Origin: Aphanomyces cochlioides
Lineage: Eukaryota > Oomycota > Saprolegniomycetes > Saprolegniales > Verrucalvaceae
DNA length: 64,000 nucleotides
Assembly (NCBI GenBank): GCA_019828595.1
Contig: JAHQRK010000011.1
Location: 1,054,001 to 1,118,000, forward strand
Direction of reading: 5' to 3'
Part shown: positions 53,810-64,000 of the stretch, piece after piece
How the letters are laid out: every line of letters begins with the position of its first letter
Numbering within the stretch: position 1 is the first letter of the stretch
Translations under genes and position numbers: made by a program
The notes under the pieces: model-generated
Database searches by the model: none
What the model was told of the DNA's origin: nothing
The model's input: the letters and a program-made list of their open reading frames with translations, nothing else

Positions 53810-55281
53810 ATGACGCAAGATCGGAGCGGCGTGGCGTGCTTTGGCTCTGGCCGTGTGGCGTTTCCTCTCGTAGAACTGGTGACGCGTGATCCAAATACGC
53901 ATCTGACGCTCTTGTCCGACGATGCAGCGCAATTGGCGACGTTTACGGATCGAATCCGCCACCTACAGCGAACAAACTTGTCAACACATGTCATGCCCGT
54001 GGAAGACAAGAAAGAATCGTTGGCACAGGTCACACAGTGGATTCAGCAAGCCTCCCTTGCGTGCGTCGTTGCTCTCGTACCTGAAGAAGCTCAGTATACG
54101 CTGGCCCAAGCATGTATTGCAACGAGAACGCCTCTAGTGACTGCAAGCTACGTCTCACCACGCATCCGAGAGCTCGACCAGAAGGCCAAAGATGCTGGCA
54201 TTCGTCTTTTGTTTGAATGCGGACTCGACCCTGGCATTGTACACTCCTCTTCTTTGTTGGTACCATCATGAGTCTGGCTAGGATCACATGGGTGCTATGG
54301 CAATGATCGACGCAATCAAAGCCAGTGGACCTTGTACCTTTCGGCGCTTCGCTTCGGTTTGCGGTGGACTTCCTGCGCCTGAAGCCGCTGACAACCCGAT
54401 CGGATACAAATTTACATGGTCTCCCAGCGGTACTGTCGTGGCAAAGTCGTTCTTCTTGACGCTCTTCAGGCGCATTGCGAGTTCTCCAACGACCTGCTCA
54501 GTACAAAGAAGGAGGCAAAATCGTGTTCATTCCAGGCAACAAGCTCCTCGGACATGCGGCGGACGTTGGCGTTATTCCTGCTCTAGCGTTGGAACAACTT
54601 CCGAATGGAAACGCATTGCCTTATGCTGAATTGTACGGCATGCCCCACGTTCCATCGATCTTCCGAGGCACATTTCGCTATCGCGGCTTCAGTGCCATCA
54701 TGAAGGAATGCGTCGCCTTGGGTCTCGCCGACGACACAGCCATCCCTAGTGGAACAACCACGTGGTTGCAGCTCCTCGCTCATGCCAAGACAGCGAAGAA
54801 GACCATCTTGTCGTCAGCGACGGAAGACTTCTTCAACTGGCTCGGAGATGCATCGATCCAAGGCGCAAAGACGCACTTGCAGGCCTTCGGACGCATTCTG
54901 GAAGAGAAACTTGTGCTGCAACCTGATGAACGCGACTTGGTCGTCATGGTCCATCTCATTGAAATTGAACGCCCAAATGGCTCGACGGAAGTCCACACAG
55001 CATCGCTCCTCGGATACGCTTCAGCATGCCATGAAGCCTGGAGTCTGACGGCTAGAATCCGCTAGGTACGGCGACAAGGACTTGACATTTATGTCTCGGT
55101 CGGTCGGTCTTGCCGCTGGCATTGTGGTGCAGCTAGTCCTTCGCGGCGACATCAGTCGACGGGCATTTTGGCGCCGACGACGCCCGACATCTACAAGCCA
55201 GCTCTTGCTGCATTGGAAGCCGAAGGCATTGTATTCAAGGAAAGAGTCACGAAGCAACCACCGCCGCTTGCTAAGCTTTAA
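53810..55281 (+). CDS. Saccharopine dehydrogenase-like protein, apparently damaged
   Basis: Exons 53810-54238 and 54282-54429 join a third from 54470 with clean GT-AG introns. It opens with a nucleotide-binding fold (GVACFGSGRVAFPLVELVTR) and continues LFECGLDPGIDHMGAMAMID, VCGGLPAPEAADNPIGYKFTW and AQYKEGGKIVFIPGNKLL, as in LYS9 and the C-terminal half of AASS. The enzyme interconverts saccharopine with glutamate and aminoadipate semialdehyde, here probably in lysine breakdown. Two problems follow: near 55,013-55,072 the junction to YGDKDLTFMSRSVG lacks a normal donor, and near 55,150 a one-base frame change precedes LAPTTPDIYKPALAALEAEG. It is either a recent pseudogene or has sequence errors. 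Confidence 0.75.
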
Positions 55282-55960
55282 CGATGGCGTCGCTGCGTGG
55301 AGGAAGCGTTTGATTTGTCTCAATCGAATGAATCCAAGTCACAACGATCGTCTGCACGATGTACGATAGCTAGAACACACTACATGGCGTCAGGAGAGAC
55401 ATCTACAGCTCCAAAAACGACGAAATCGTTTGACTAAGGGTTGCCGATTGTTTGGCGAAGGCCGCCAAGGGCATGCAGCATCGCAAGAAGATCAAACCAA
55501 CGTTTGGGGTCAGCGAAACGACAGAGGAGAATACACAGGCCTTCTAGCCCTGGGTGTTCGTTGAAGCGTAGGAAATTGCAGGCAAAGTGCAAGACGTCAG
55601 CCGCATTGCGTCGGCAGCGGAGCCTCAGGGGCAAGCGAAAACTCAAACTCGATCGCAGGATTGCCCGTCGGACATATGCTGCTGCTGTCCTGAGGAAGTG
55701 GCCAAAGGAGACGATCATTTGACTGTCAATCAAGAGATGTCACGTGATTGTAGCAATACCTTCTTTGCCGACTCGCCAAATGATCACAGCAGCACATTTC
55801 CGACTTGGACTTTGTGCGAAATCGAAGACAAACGTCTCTAGTATCGTCGCTGTTGCTGGTGGAGAAGATGCCCAGTCGTGACCTCCGACGAATTCCTCTC
55901 CTCTGCGTGTTGACACGCGTTGAAGCTCATGGAGAGAGCAAATGGTGTATTAGAATGGAG
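55282..55960. other. Gap with one uncertain minus-strand ORF
   Basis: A 99-codon minus-strand ORF (55733-55434) reads HFACNFLRFNEHPGLEGLCI and LLAMLHALGGLRQTIGNP, and an upstream piece ending RQR can be joined through a 38-nt intron-like gap near 55,730-55,770. It looks more protein-like than its Arg-rich shadow on the other strand, but I do not recognise it. Confidence 0.35.
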
Positions 55961-56233
55961 CTATGTGTTCGTCGCGCCGCCTTTAGGTCCTCGAATGCGC
56001 TGGCGCATGTCCAATTGCCCACGTTTGCACTCGAAATATGCAACTCGGTATTCCTACGAGATGTCCACGATAAGAATGTCGAGCTGGACGATGATGAGAC
56101 TTACATGGCATTCATGGCGAAATTCTTCCAACTGCAAGCATTGTTTGAGTGTCTTGGTGCCGTCGCTCATGCATTCCTTCTCAACCATGCAGTCGCGCAA
56201 CGCCTCGGCCATGTCGCGGCATGACTTTCCCAT
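55961..56233 (-). CDS. COA5: PET191/COA5, cytochrome c oxidase assembly factor
   Basis: Two exons on the minus strand, 56233-56105 and 56053-55961, with a 51-nt GT-AG intron; 73 residues. It reads MGKSCRDMAEALRDCMVEKE, then CMSDGTKTLKQCLQ, and after the junction VAYFECKRGQLDMRQRIRG, which is the PET191 family from end to end: twin Cys-x9-Cys-type pairs and the CKRGxLDMRxRxRG signature. It acts in the mitochondrial intermembrane space in assembly of complex IV. It is the third mitochondrial assembly factor of this window. Confidence 0.92.
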
Positions 56234-56504
56234 CGTGGAATTCGATTTACTTCCAATCACAAAACGGCGATCTCAACAACGGATGGATGAGCTTCCATCG
56301 ATCTCAATCTCCATTCTTCATGCGTTTCCATCAAGACATCAAGTTTCTTCATGACTTCCTCACCTCCGTGCTTGGTTCTACGCATGCGGTATCATGCGTT
56401 GTCTCGTCTTGCTTGTTTCTTGCTCGATTTTCGAACAAAGACAGCTCCTCATGGAAGATTTGGTTGCCATCGCAGTCAAGTTCTGTTCATTGTGCAACTG
56501 AGAG

Positions 56505-57791
56505 ATGCCCACCACTGCGAAGAGAGTAGAAGCTAAGGCAGCGGGGGCTTCAAACCAAGACACGGAAGACTTCCTTGCCGTCCTGCAGAAACTGAACCTA
56601 TCTCCACCGAAAGCTTCGGCTCCTGAAGCATCAGCCTTCAAGTTTTGGCGCACCCAAGCCGTCGTGGGGCTTCACGAGCCTCCTCCAAATGACCATGGTC
56701 ACTTCTGGATCCCAGTTCCTGCGTCGGAAATCCGTGGCGATCCTCTCAAACTACCTGACGGCTATATGTGGTGCCACTTGGATTTGACCAACTCGTCAGA
56801 TGCCCAGGACTTGTACACGCTTTTGAGCGCCCATTATTGTGAGGACAACGGCGGCCGCTTCCGTCTGGATTACTCGATCGACTTCCTCACATGGGCATTG
56901 ACATCTCCAGGTCATTTTCCAGCGTGGCATGTCGGTGTGCGTCATGTTGCAACGCAGAAACTCATGGCCTTCATCGGTGGCACGCCAAAACTCATCCGGG
57001 CCCATCACGACATCGCGCCAACTTGTGAAATCAACTTTCTCTGCATTCACAAGAAACTGCGCAACAAGCGTCTCGCGCCAGTCCTCATTAAGGAAGTCTC
57101 CCGTCGCGTCAAGCTTGAAAATGTCTGGCGCGCCGTCTACACTGGGGCTTCGTTGCTTCCTACGCCAGTCGCCACGACGCAATGCTACCACCGACCTCTC
57201 AATACCAAGAAATGTATCGACGTTGGTTTTGCACACTGTCCACCGAATACGCCATTGACGCACATGATCAAGTCTTTAAAACTCCCCGAGACGCCGCAGA
57301 TTCTTGGCTTCCAGCCTCTACAGGCAGAGCATGTTCCTCAAGTCACTGCTCTTCTTCGCGCTCATCACGCTAGCTTGGATCTGGCAATGGAGTGGACCGA
57401 AGCGGACGTTGCCCACTGGCTTCTGCCACGATCTGGCGTCGTCGACAGTTTCGTCGTTGTCGATCCATCAACAAATCAAGTCACGGACTTTTGCAGCTAC
57501 TACCATCTGCCCATGTCGGTACTGAACCATCCCGAGCACAAGACATTCTGCACTGCGTATTCCTTCTATCACGTTGCAACTTCCGTGCCGCTCGTGGATC
57601 TCCTCGTGGATCTCATGGTCATGGCCAAAAATCACGACATGGACATCTTCAGCGCCGTTGATATCATGGACATTCATGGCGTCCTCGAGCCTCTTCAATT
57701 TGTCGCGGGGTCGGGCCACTTGTATTATTACTTGTTCAACTGGCGCTGTCCGCCCATGACGGTCGACAGAGTTGGCTTGGTCTTTCATTGA
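56505..57791 (+). CDS. NMT: Glycylpeptide N-myristoyltransferase 2, divergent paralogue
   Basis: Intronless, 428 residues. It follows NMT 1 throughout: FKFWRTQAVVG, EINFLCIHKKLRNKRLAPVL, GVVDSFVVVDP, TDFCSYYHLP and FVAGSGHLYYYLFNWRCP. The C-terminus is VGLVFH rather than the VGLVLQ of copy 1; because NMT uses its terminal carboxylate as a catalytic base, a change of the end residue could alter rate or specificity, though a carboxylate is still there. The N-terminus is short and less charged, which may change ribosome targeting. Oriented opposite to copy 1, with two genes in between. Confidence 0.94.
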   Translation: MPTTAKRVEAKAAGASNQDTEDFLAVLQKLNLSPPKASAPEASAFKFWRTQAVVGLHEPPPNDHGHFWIPVPASEIRGDPLKLPDGYMWCHLDLTNSSDAQDLYTLLSAHYCEDNGGRFRLDYSIDFLTWALTSPGHFPAWHVGVRHVATQKLMAFIGGTPKLIRAHHDIAPTCEINFLCIHKKLRNKRLAPVLIKEVSRRVKLENVWRAVYTGASLLPTPVATTQCYHRPLNTKKCIDVGFAHCPPNTPLTHMIKSLKLPETPQILGFQPLQAEHVPQVTALLRAHHASLDLAMEWTEADVAHWLLPRSGVVDSFVVVDPSTNQVTDFCSYYHLPMSVLNHPEHKTFCTAYSFYHVATSVPLVDLLVDLMVMAKNHDMDIFSAVDIMDIHGVLEPLQFVAGSGHLYYYLFNWRCPPMTVDRVGLVFH

Positions 57792-57838
57792 CAGTTTCAT
57801 ACTTGTAACCGATGCCCGGATAATGGAGCTAATAATAG

Positions 57839-60494
57839 ATGTTCCCGGAAACCAAATCTGGGTTGATGAAACTTCATCCTCGGTTTGACCGAGACTTGAC
57901 TTTGATGAGCCGCAACATTGCTTTCTCGAGACCCGCGACGTACAATCCAAGCTTGGTGCGCAAGGCTTCAGGTTTGGGAGACGACGCAGATGACGAAGTA
58001 AGGCGCCAGCAGAAGCTCAAGGAGGAGCTCGGGCTTGGAGACGACGACGACAACGACGACGAGTCTGAATCTACTGCGGTTGACACGCGACGGAAAACGA
58101 CCGACGTCAACGGAGACTGGAAACGACGATGCGAAGAAGCAATGGCCAAGCTCAAAGTCGCCATGGAGAATGAGGAGAAAGTGCAAAGTTCGCTCAACAA
58201 TCTTCAGCTCTTGAGCAAGTCGCAAACGGCCATCCTCAAGTCGACATTTGACAAGAAACTCCGCTCGAAAGAGCTCATGGTCGCCGATTTACTTCAAGTC
58301 ATTGCCGACCATGAATCCAAGCTCAAGAAGAGCGGAATTCCATTCGATGCGTTTGAAGCTTCTGCCGCAGAGAGAACAACCGAGTCGACGGATGATGGAG
58401 CAAACGACGCTGTAGCACCCCTCAAAGCACAAATTGATTCATTGACGGCAGAGAATGCTCAGCTGCGCACTAAATTGGCAGCGTCAGCAACGTCTTCAGT
58501 GGCTACTTCGCCGCCAGTCGCGACAAATCCAGCGCCGTCGAGCGACGACAAGCAAACGCTAAAGAAGATTGCAACGTTAGAGCATGAAAAGCAGAGTTTG
58601 TTGCAACTGCTCAAAGATGCACAGATGAAGCTTAATGCCCAAAAGGCGTCAGCAACGATGGAAACTCCTCCGCCAGCACCAGCAGTCGACACAGCCGCGA
58701 CAAAGGAGTTGGAGAAAAAGGTATAGTATCTCACTGGACGTCACTTGACTGGGGTTTTAGTGTGCCAAGTTGGAAGCAGATTTGAAAAAGGCCATGCAAA
58801 AGGTAACACGATCGCTCGGAATTTTAGCCAACTCGGCGACTAGATTGAAGCGTCCGAGAAAGAACTTGCGACGCTCAAGTCGGCCAACACATCATCCGGT
58901 GATAAAATCAAGCTGGCTGAAGCTGAGACGCAGTTGGCGGCTGTTAATGCCAAGATGGCCGAGATGGAAGCAACGGCGCAAGCCAAACAGGATAAGCTCA
59001 AACAGGCTGCTGAAGCCGACCTGGCCAAACTCAAGGAGCAGGCAAAGAGGTCAATTCTCGACTTGCAAAAACGACTTGAGGCTAATAACAAAGTCAACAA
59101 TGAGATGAAAGCTCGATTGACCAAAGCCAAGTCGGAAGTTGCCAAACAAAAGACAGAGCTAAAGACGCTTCGAGGGGAAGTCGCCACACTTGTGGCTGCG
59201 CTGTCAACAGGGACAAAGGACTTGGCCACCAAGATTGAAATGAGAGTGCGAGCTCAGACGGAGGCGTTGGCTGGCGTCGTTGAAAATTACAAACGCGAGA
59301 TGAAAGAGCGCAAGCGACTCTTCAATCTTGTCCAGGAACTCCAAGGCAATATTCGAGTCTTGTGTCGCTTCCGCCCCATTTCCAAATCGGAGACTGCCAA
59401 TGGCAGTAAAGTTGTCGCCAAGTTTAATGGTCATGAAGAAGTGTCGCTTGTGGGAGATAAAGGAAAGAGCAAGACGTACGAGTTTGAACACGTCTTTGAC
59501 ATGTCGTCGACGCAAGAGCAAGTCTTTGCCCAAGTTAAGGTACGATTTGATGATATGCAGTGATAATGATTCCAACTTGATCTTGTAGCCATTGATCACG
59601 TCGGTGCTGGATGGCTTCAACGTGTGCATCTTCGCATACGGCCAAACTGGTTCGGGCAAGACATTCACCATGTCAGGATCTGCCGAGAATCCTGGCATCA
59701 ATCCACGAGCACTCAACGAATTGTTTGGCCTCAAGAATGCCCGTTCGCGTGAATTCAACGACGACATCACTGTCAGCATCATGGAAATCTACAATGAAGT
59801 CATTCGTGATCTTCTCGCCGAGAACGCAGCCAACACGTACACTGTCTTTGTGCCAACCTCCTCTGGATGTGGAGTTGTGTAGGAATCTGTCGGTGCGTCA
59901 AGGCACGAATGGCAACTTTGTCCAAGGATTGACCATGGTTCCTGTAAAGGAAGTCAACGATGTGTTCAATTTGATTACCAAAGGCAACCAAAATCGCTCG
60001 ACCCATGCGACCGACATGAACGAACACAGTAGTCGAAGTCACTCCATTCTGTCCATCTATGTCAAGAGCACAAATTTGGCCACGAACACAGTTGCCAATG
60101 GCAAAGTACTGATAATTGTCCTCTCAAACAATCACTAATGTCATTTTTGTAGCTGCACTTGGTCGACTTGGCCGGGTCTGAACGGCTCTCCAAGACTGGT
60201 GCAGAAGGCCAGAGACTCAAAGAGGCTCAAAACATCAACCAGTCTCTCTCGACGCTAGGAAATGTCATCCAGGCCCGTGCAAACAAGCAGAAACACGTGC
60301 CATACCGTGATTCGTCACTCACATATCTTCTCCAAGACTCGCTTGGTGGTGATTCCAAGACTCTCATGGTTGCGTGCTCGTCTCCTGTTGACTACAACGC
60401 CGAAGAGTCCTTTTGCACGCTCAACTTTGCCTCACGCGCGCGTTGCGTTGAAATGGGCAAAGCCACCAAGCACGTGACAAAAAGCAAGGACTAA
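57839..60494 (+). CDS. Kinesin-14 (C-terminal motor kinesin)
   Basis: Six exons: 57839-58720, 58761-58802, 58844-59539, 59589-59836, 59883-60105, 60153-60494; about 810 residues. The N-terminal third is acidic and disordered, followed by coiled coil to about residue 470 (Ala/Lys/Glu-rich, [20 protein letters not shown]). The neck and motor start at [20 protein letters not shown], the kinesin-14 arrangement with the motor last. P-loop [13 protein letters not shown] (about 556-568), switch [11 protein letters not shown] and switch II DLAGSER are intact. Kinesin-14s walk to microtubule minus ends and act in spindles. The start at 57839 follows a CCGGATAAT word by 15 nt. Confidence 0.93.
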
Positions 60495-60547
60495 TTGACC
60501 TTCGTTGATTGCATATCTAAAGAATTAAGTGTCATTTGTCAAACTTA

Positions 60548-63500
60548 CTAATGTCTCCTTCGCTTAGTTCGAAATCCCACTACTTCGTCATCACTGCCTT
60601 CGATGAATTTGCGCTTTGGTGACGACTCGTCATTCTGAACCTCGTCATTCTCATCTGCTTCGTCAGTTTCTCGCTCTGCTAACCTTGACAAGCGTTCTGT
60701 CGAGGCCTCGCTCGAGCTCGGTTCTCCGAGCTCATCGTCGTTGACGCTTTCTTGACTTGCTCTGGTGGATCGAGTTGAACGAGAATATCGACTTTGTGTT
60801 TTGCTTGCAGATCCACTGTCGTCGTCGTCGTCATTCCCAAGGACAGAATCTCGCTTCGCCCGTCCTTGCTTTTTGGATGTTGAAGGCCTCACAAAATTTT
60901 CAGGCGGGGGAGTTCCTGGGGCTGTGCTGGGTTCGTCTTCATCGTCTGACAAATTGCGTGATCGGCGGGCAGGACCTCGGCTTAATTCTTTGAAGTCGGA
61001 CCTTTCCTCACCAGCAGTCGTGCCAATTTGCGTACTCTGAGAGTTGTCGGTGGGTTCTTGGTGAGGGGCTTGTTTTCCTCGATTGAAGAAAGCCTCAAAT
61101 TCTGACACGGCATCGTCAAAATCTTGACCATCCACCGAAGATCGAAGTTTTTCAAAATGCCCACGCAACGATTTAGTGCCGATTTTATCCAGCCGATGCA
61201 AGTATGGCTTCATCGCGAGAAGGAAAGATCCGTTCGCAGGTGCTTCAAAAGCATAACGAAGACCTTCTGCCATAAATTTGAGGAAACTTCCACGTAGCGA
61301 AGCAGGAAACTTGACCCCCAGAGTTTGGTTCAATACCTTGGCCAAATTGATGGCCAAGTCGGGACTCTCTTCAAACGTTTGTTGAAGTGTCATCATTTGA
61401 ATTTCGAGATATTTGACAACTGAAAAACTGCACAAGCGCTTGCCGAACGCTTTAATAATAGGTTGAAATGATGGACTTGTCATTTGTTGGAGGACTGCTG
61501 CTCCTTGCGTCTTGTTCTCGGGATTGCACATGGAGGTGCTGGCTAATGCAGCTAGCAGATTTTCCTTGTCTTCGTCCCTTGTTTCTATATTTTCCATGGT
61601 ACGTTCATAATACGATTGCGACAGCATGACCAAATTCTTGTGGGGGCGGAAGGCCAAAATGTTAAATGGTTCGATGGCTTCTTCAAATCGTTGAATACAA
61701 AGGCATCGTAAATCGCCCAGCACGAGGAATGCAGTCTTTTGCAATACGTTCACGTATTCAACTTGCTCATTCGTCAACTCAAGCTCAGGAATTTCGAGAA
61801 CTTGATCTTTAGAAGTCCGACGAGTAACACGTTCACTCAAGTGAATGCACAGAAGTTGAAGCAACAAGCTTTCAATGTTTTCTCGTTTGTTGACAATTTC
61901 ATCCACAATGTCCGATGACACTTCGGATTGTGGAGATTCCTTCATTGCAGCAAACATCGGTCCACATGACCAAAGGAAGTCTTTGAATAAAATTTGAATT
62001 GCGTGGCGGACGCAGGATGAGGACAGTTGGACTCCACTAAGATCCAAAGTGCAACGCCCACGAACGAAACTTGAGAGCAAACCAGCAAGATCAACTCTTT
62101 CAGAGCCTTCTTCCTTTATGTTGATAAATCCACTGAGAAAATGCAATCGAGTCAACCATGCTTGAAGAGCAAACTCATTATCTTTGGATTTGGCGGCTTT
62201 TTCTTGCTCCAACATCGTTTGACACTGGTCAAGGCATTCTCGAAATATTTCTGTCTCAAGCACACTGACTTCTCTTGTCAAAGCTGTGTTGGTTGATTCC
62301 ATCATGTGGTCAATACAACAAGAAAGTTCTTGAATGAAGCGTTCGTCAGAATGTGTCAAATATGCATGCTTCAGACGAGCCAATAGATCTTCAACATGTT
62401 TTTTGTGTTGATTCATAATCGTGGCATTCCAATTCAACGTGGAGACCAGCTGAAGAAGCAAACATAGTTTTTCAGGCTCCGATTGGAACCGGAGCATCAA
62501 TGGCGGAATTTCCCGACAAAAGAAAATTGTCATAGGTTCCTACAACTGGGTAAATAAAACAAAATACGCATGACACTCACTGCATCGTCTTTTCTTCGTC
62601 GTTTCTTGACCTGTTGAGTATCTGCGCCATTTTCAGTCGTCACAATTTGCTTAATAACTCCAGTCAACAAACGAATTAATATGGTCTAGACATGACTTCA
62701 GATATTGACGTGAACTATGTACTACCTGTTGTTCGTTAGAAAGAGCGGGCTCATGAGTATCAGATCCCAGAAGCATTGTCAACAAGCGCCAATCTTGGAG
62801 GACCTCTACGAAAAAAAACGTGAAAACTGGAAGAATATCATAACTTACGGCAATCTTCATTCTGCCAAAATGCAGAAACTAAAAGATCTACACTTTCAAT
62901 GTCTCCTCCCATGTACTCTTCAGCAAATTCGATTAGGGCCACAGCTTGAGTCACCAACTGCTTTTCTGTCATATCTTGATCACTCACTCCAAAAGCATCG
63001 TATTGCAAGCAAACAAATTCAGCTGCTGCACGCCGGATGTTCAAATCCCCAGCATAAAAGACCAAACGCTCGACAACACTCAAATCGCTTTGATCGTCCA
63101 GTAAATTAAGTCTAGCATTCAAACATCAGTTGTGCGGTTATTGTGCAAGTACACTTACCGATCGATCTTTGCAATTAATTCCACAATACTCAGGACCACT
63201 CCATCATCAACGTCATCGCACATTTCTAAGTAACGTCGCAGGAACCTCGAGGTAAAGAGTTCCAAATTCTCAGCATTTTCCTCGTGCTTTGTTGGTGCAT
63301 GAGATTTGGAGTCACATAAAGAAATCGTACCTCATATAGGTCTTGTAAAGCATCCGCGACAGCATGCCGCACTTTGGCCGACTTGTCGTTCAGCATCCAT
63401 CCCAAATACTTCAGATAATTATCGACCAAAAAGTCCTCTCTTAGAGCTCCGATCCATTTACCGAGGATTTCGACTGTAAGCACTCGCAACTCAGGCATAG

Positions 63501-64000
63501 TGTCGCGATATCGGTGAAAAACGATCCCATTGAACAATGACGAGATGTAAGTCATTGTGTTAGCCAATTGCTCGTCGTACGTATCCTTGAGTTCCATTAA
63601 CCGAGCCAATTTTGGGTTCTTCGATTTTGACTTTGATGTGATCTTCTTATTTGACTCTGGTGTTGCAGCAGCACATTGACGATTTATAGGAACAAGTTGG
63701 TCGCGGAGTTGGTGAGCACGATCGACCAGTGCACACCCAATTTCATAGGCAGCAAAAGTTGCAGTGTGGCGTATGGCGCGAACTTCTGAGCTATTACACG
63801 CATTATATATACGTACAGCAGAGAAAAACTTACCTCGACAACGAAGTTAGCCAGTCTATGCATTTTTCCACAATATTAGTGGTATGAATGAGTTCGCTAT
63901 CCCAACATTCATCAATGAAGGATCGCCAAAATTCAGCAAAGTTGTCTTTGAATTTGCGAAGCACCTATGAAAGGGCAAGCTGAAATCTTGCAGTTGGACA
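60548..64000 (-). CDS. SCC3: Cohesin subunit STAG/SCC3, N-terminus outside the window
   Basis: Multi-exon minus-strand gene; the last exon is 62539-60548 and earlier ones reach the window edge. Readable parts in order: WRSFIDECWDSELIHTTNIV (STAG domain), VFHRYRDTMPELRVLTVEIL, YLKYLGWMLNDKSAKVRHAV (the SCD region conserved in all STAG proteins), FTSRFLRRYLEMCDD, then a long helical repeat region, and an acidic/Ser-rich tail from about 61,050 ending RTKRRRH. STAG binds the kleisin RAD21 and holds cohesin on chromatin. Convergent with kinesin-14, 53 bp apart. Internal exon borders between 62,540 and 64,000 were not all fixed. Confidence 0.92.

Overview
The window is nuclear DNA of an oomycete, most likely a saprolegnian (Aphanomyces/Saprolegnia/Achlya type), with an old or recent DNA-virus insertion at its left edge. 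The reasons are a Crinkler-type effector with an LYLA N-terminus, a CYP51 sterol 14-demethylase (kept by saprolegnians, lost by Peronosporales), a bZIP-PAS transcription factor, LRR receptor pseudokinases, cilium and flagellum genes, and very short GT-AG introns (about 38-56 nt). Introns were placed by eye from reading frame and splice sites; exon coordinates are inferences unless the gene is a single ORF.

Positions 1 to about 11,870 are AT-rich and belong to an endogenous Polinton/Maverick-like virus cut off by the left edge. It carries protein-primed family B DNA polymerase with an N-terminal HNH-like zinc domain, retroviral-type integrase with chromodomain, minor and major capsid proteins, FtsK/HerA-type packaging ATPase, adenain-like protease, a fibre-like protein ending in an S74 chaperone domain, a small basic virion-type protein, an ExoX-C-like repeat protein and several unknowns. 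Morphogenesis genes are open; the polymerase and one unknown gene carry apparent frameshifts. Between the convergent fibre and major capsid genes lies a dense array of seven small hairpins.

From 11.9 to 20 kb are a Crinkler effector with a broken second nuclease module, a Harbinger-like transposase remnant, CYP51, a COA3-like cytochrome oxidase assembly gene and an intronless alpha-tubulin gene. From 19.9 to 26.6 kb an EamA/RarD-like transporter gene is split by a chromodomain Ty3/gypsy element with about 252-bp LTRs and a 5-bp target duplication (AAGCC).

From 27 to 41 kb are ATP12 (F1-ATPase assembly), a bZIP-PAS factor, a SET-domain protein and a JmjC protein that both begin with a signal-like segment, a dead pogo-type transposon between them, and the STT3 oligosaccharyltransferase subunit. 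From 41.5 to 49 kb are two related LRR receptor pseudokinases flanking a disordered protein, then ribosomal protein eL38.

From 49.9 to 64 kb are a second alpha-tubulin with an almost identical coding sequence, CFAP418, two N-myristoyltransferase paralogues in opposite orientation, a saccharopine dehydrogenase-like gene with damage, PET191/COA5, a kinesin-14 and the C-terminal part of cohesin STAG/SCC3. Several genes have the palindrome ATCCGGAT just before their start codons. Three genes (COA3, ATP12, PET191) serve assembly of mitochondrial respiratory complexes; tubulins, kinesin-14 and CFAP418 serve the cytoskeleton and cilium.
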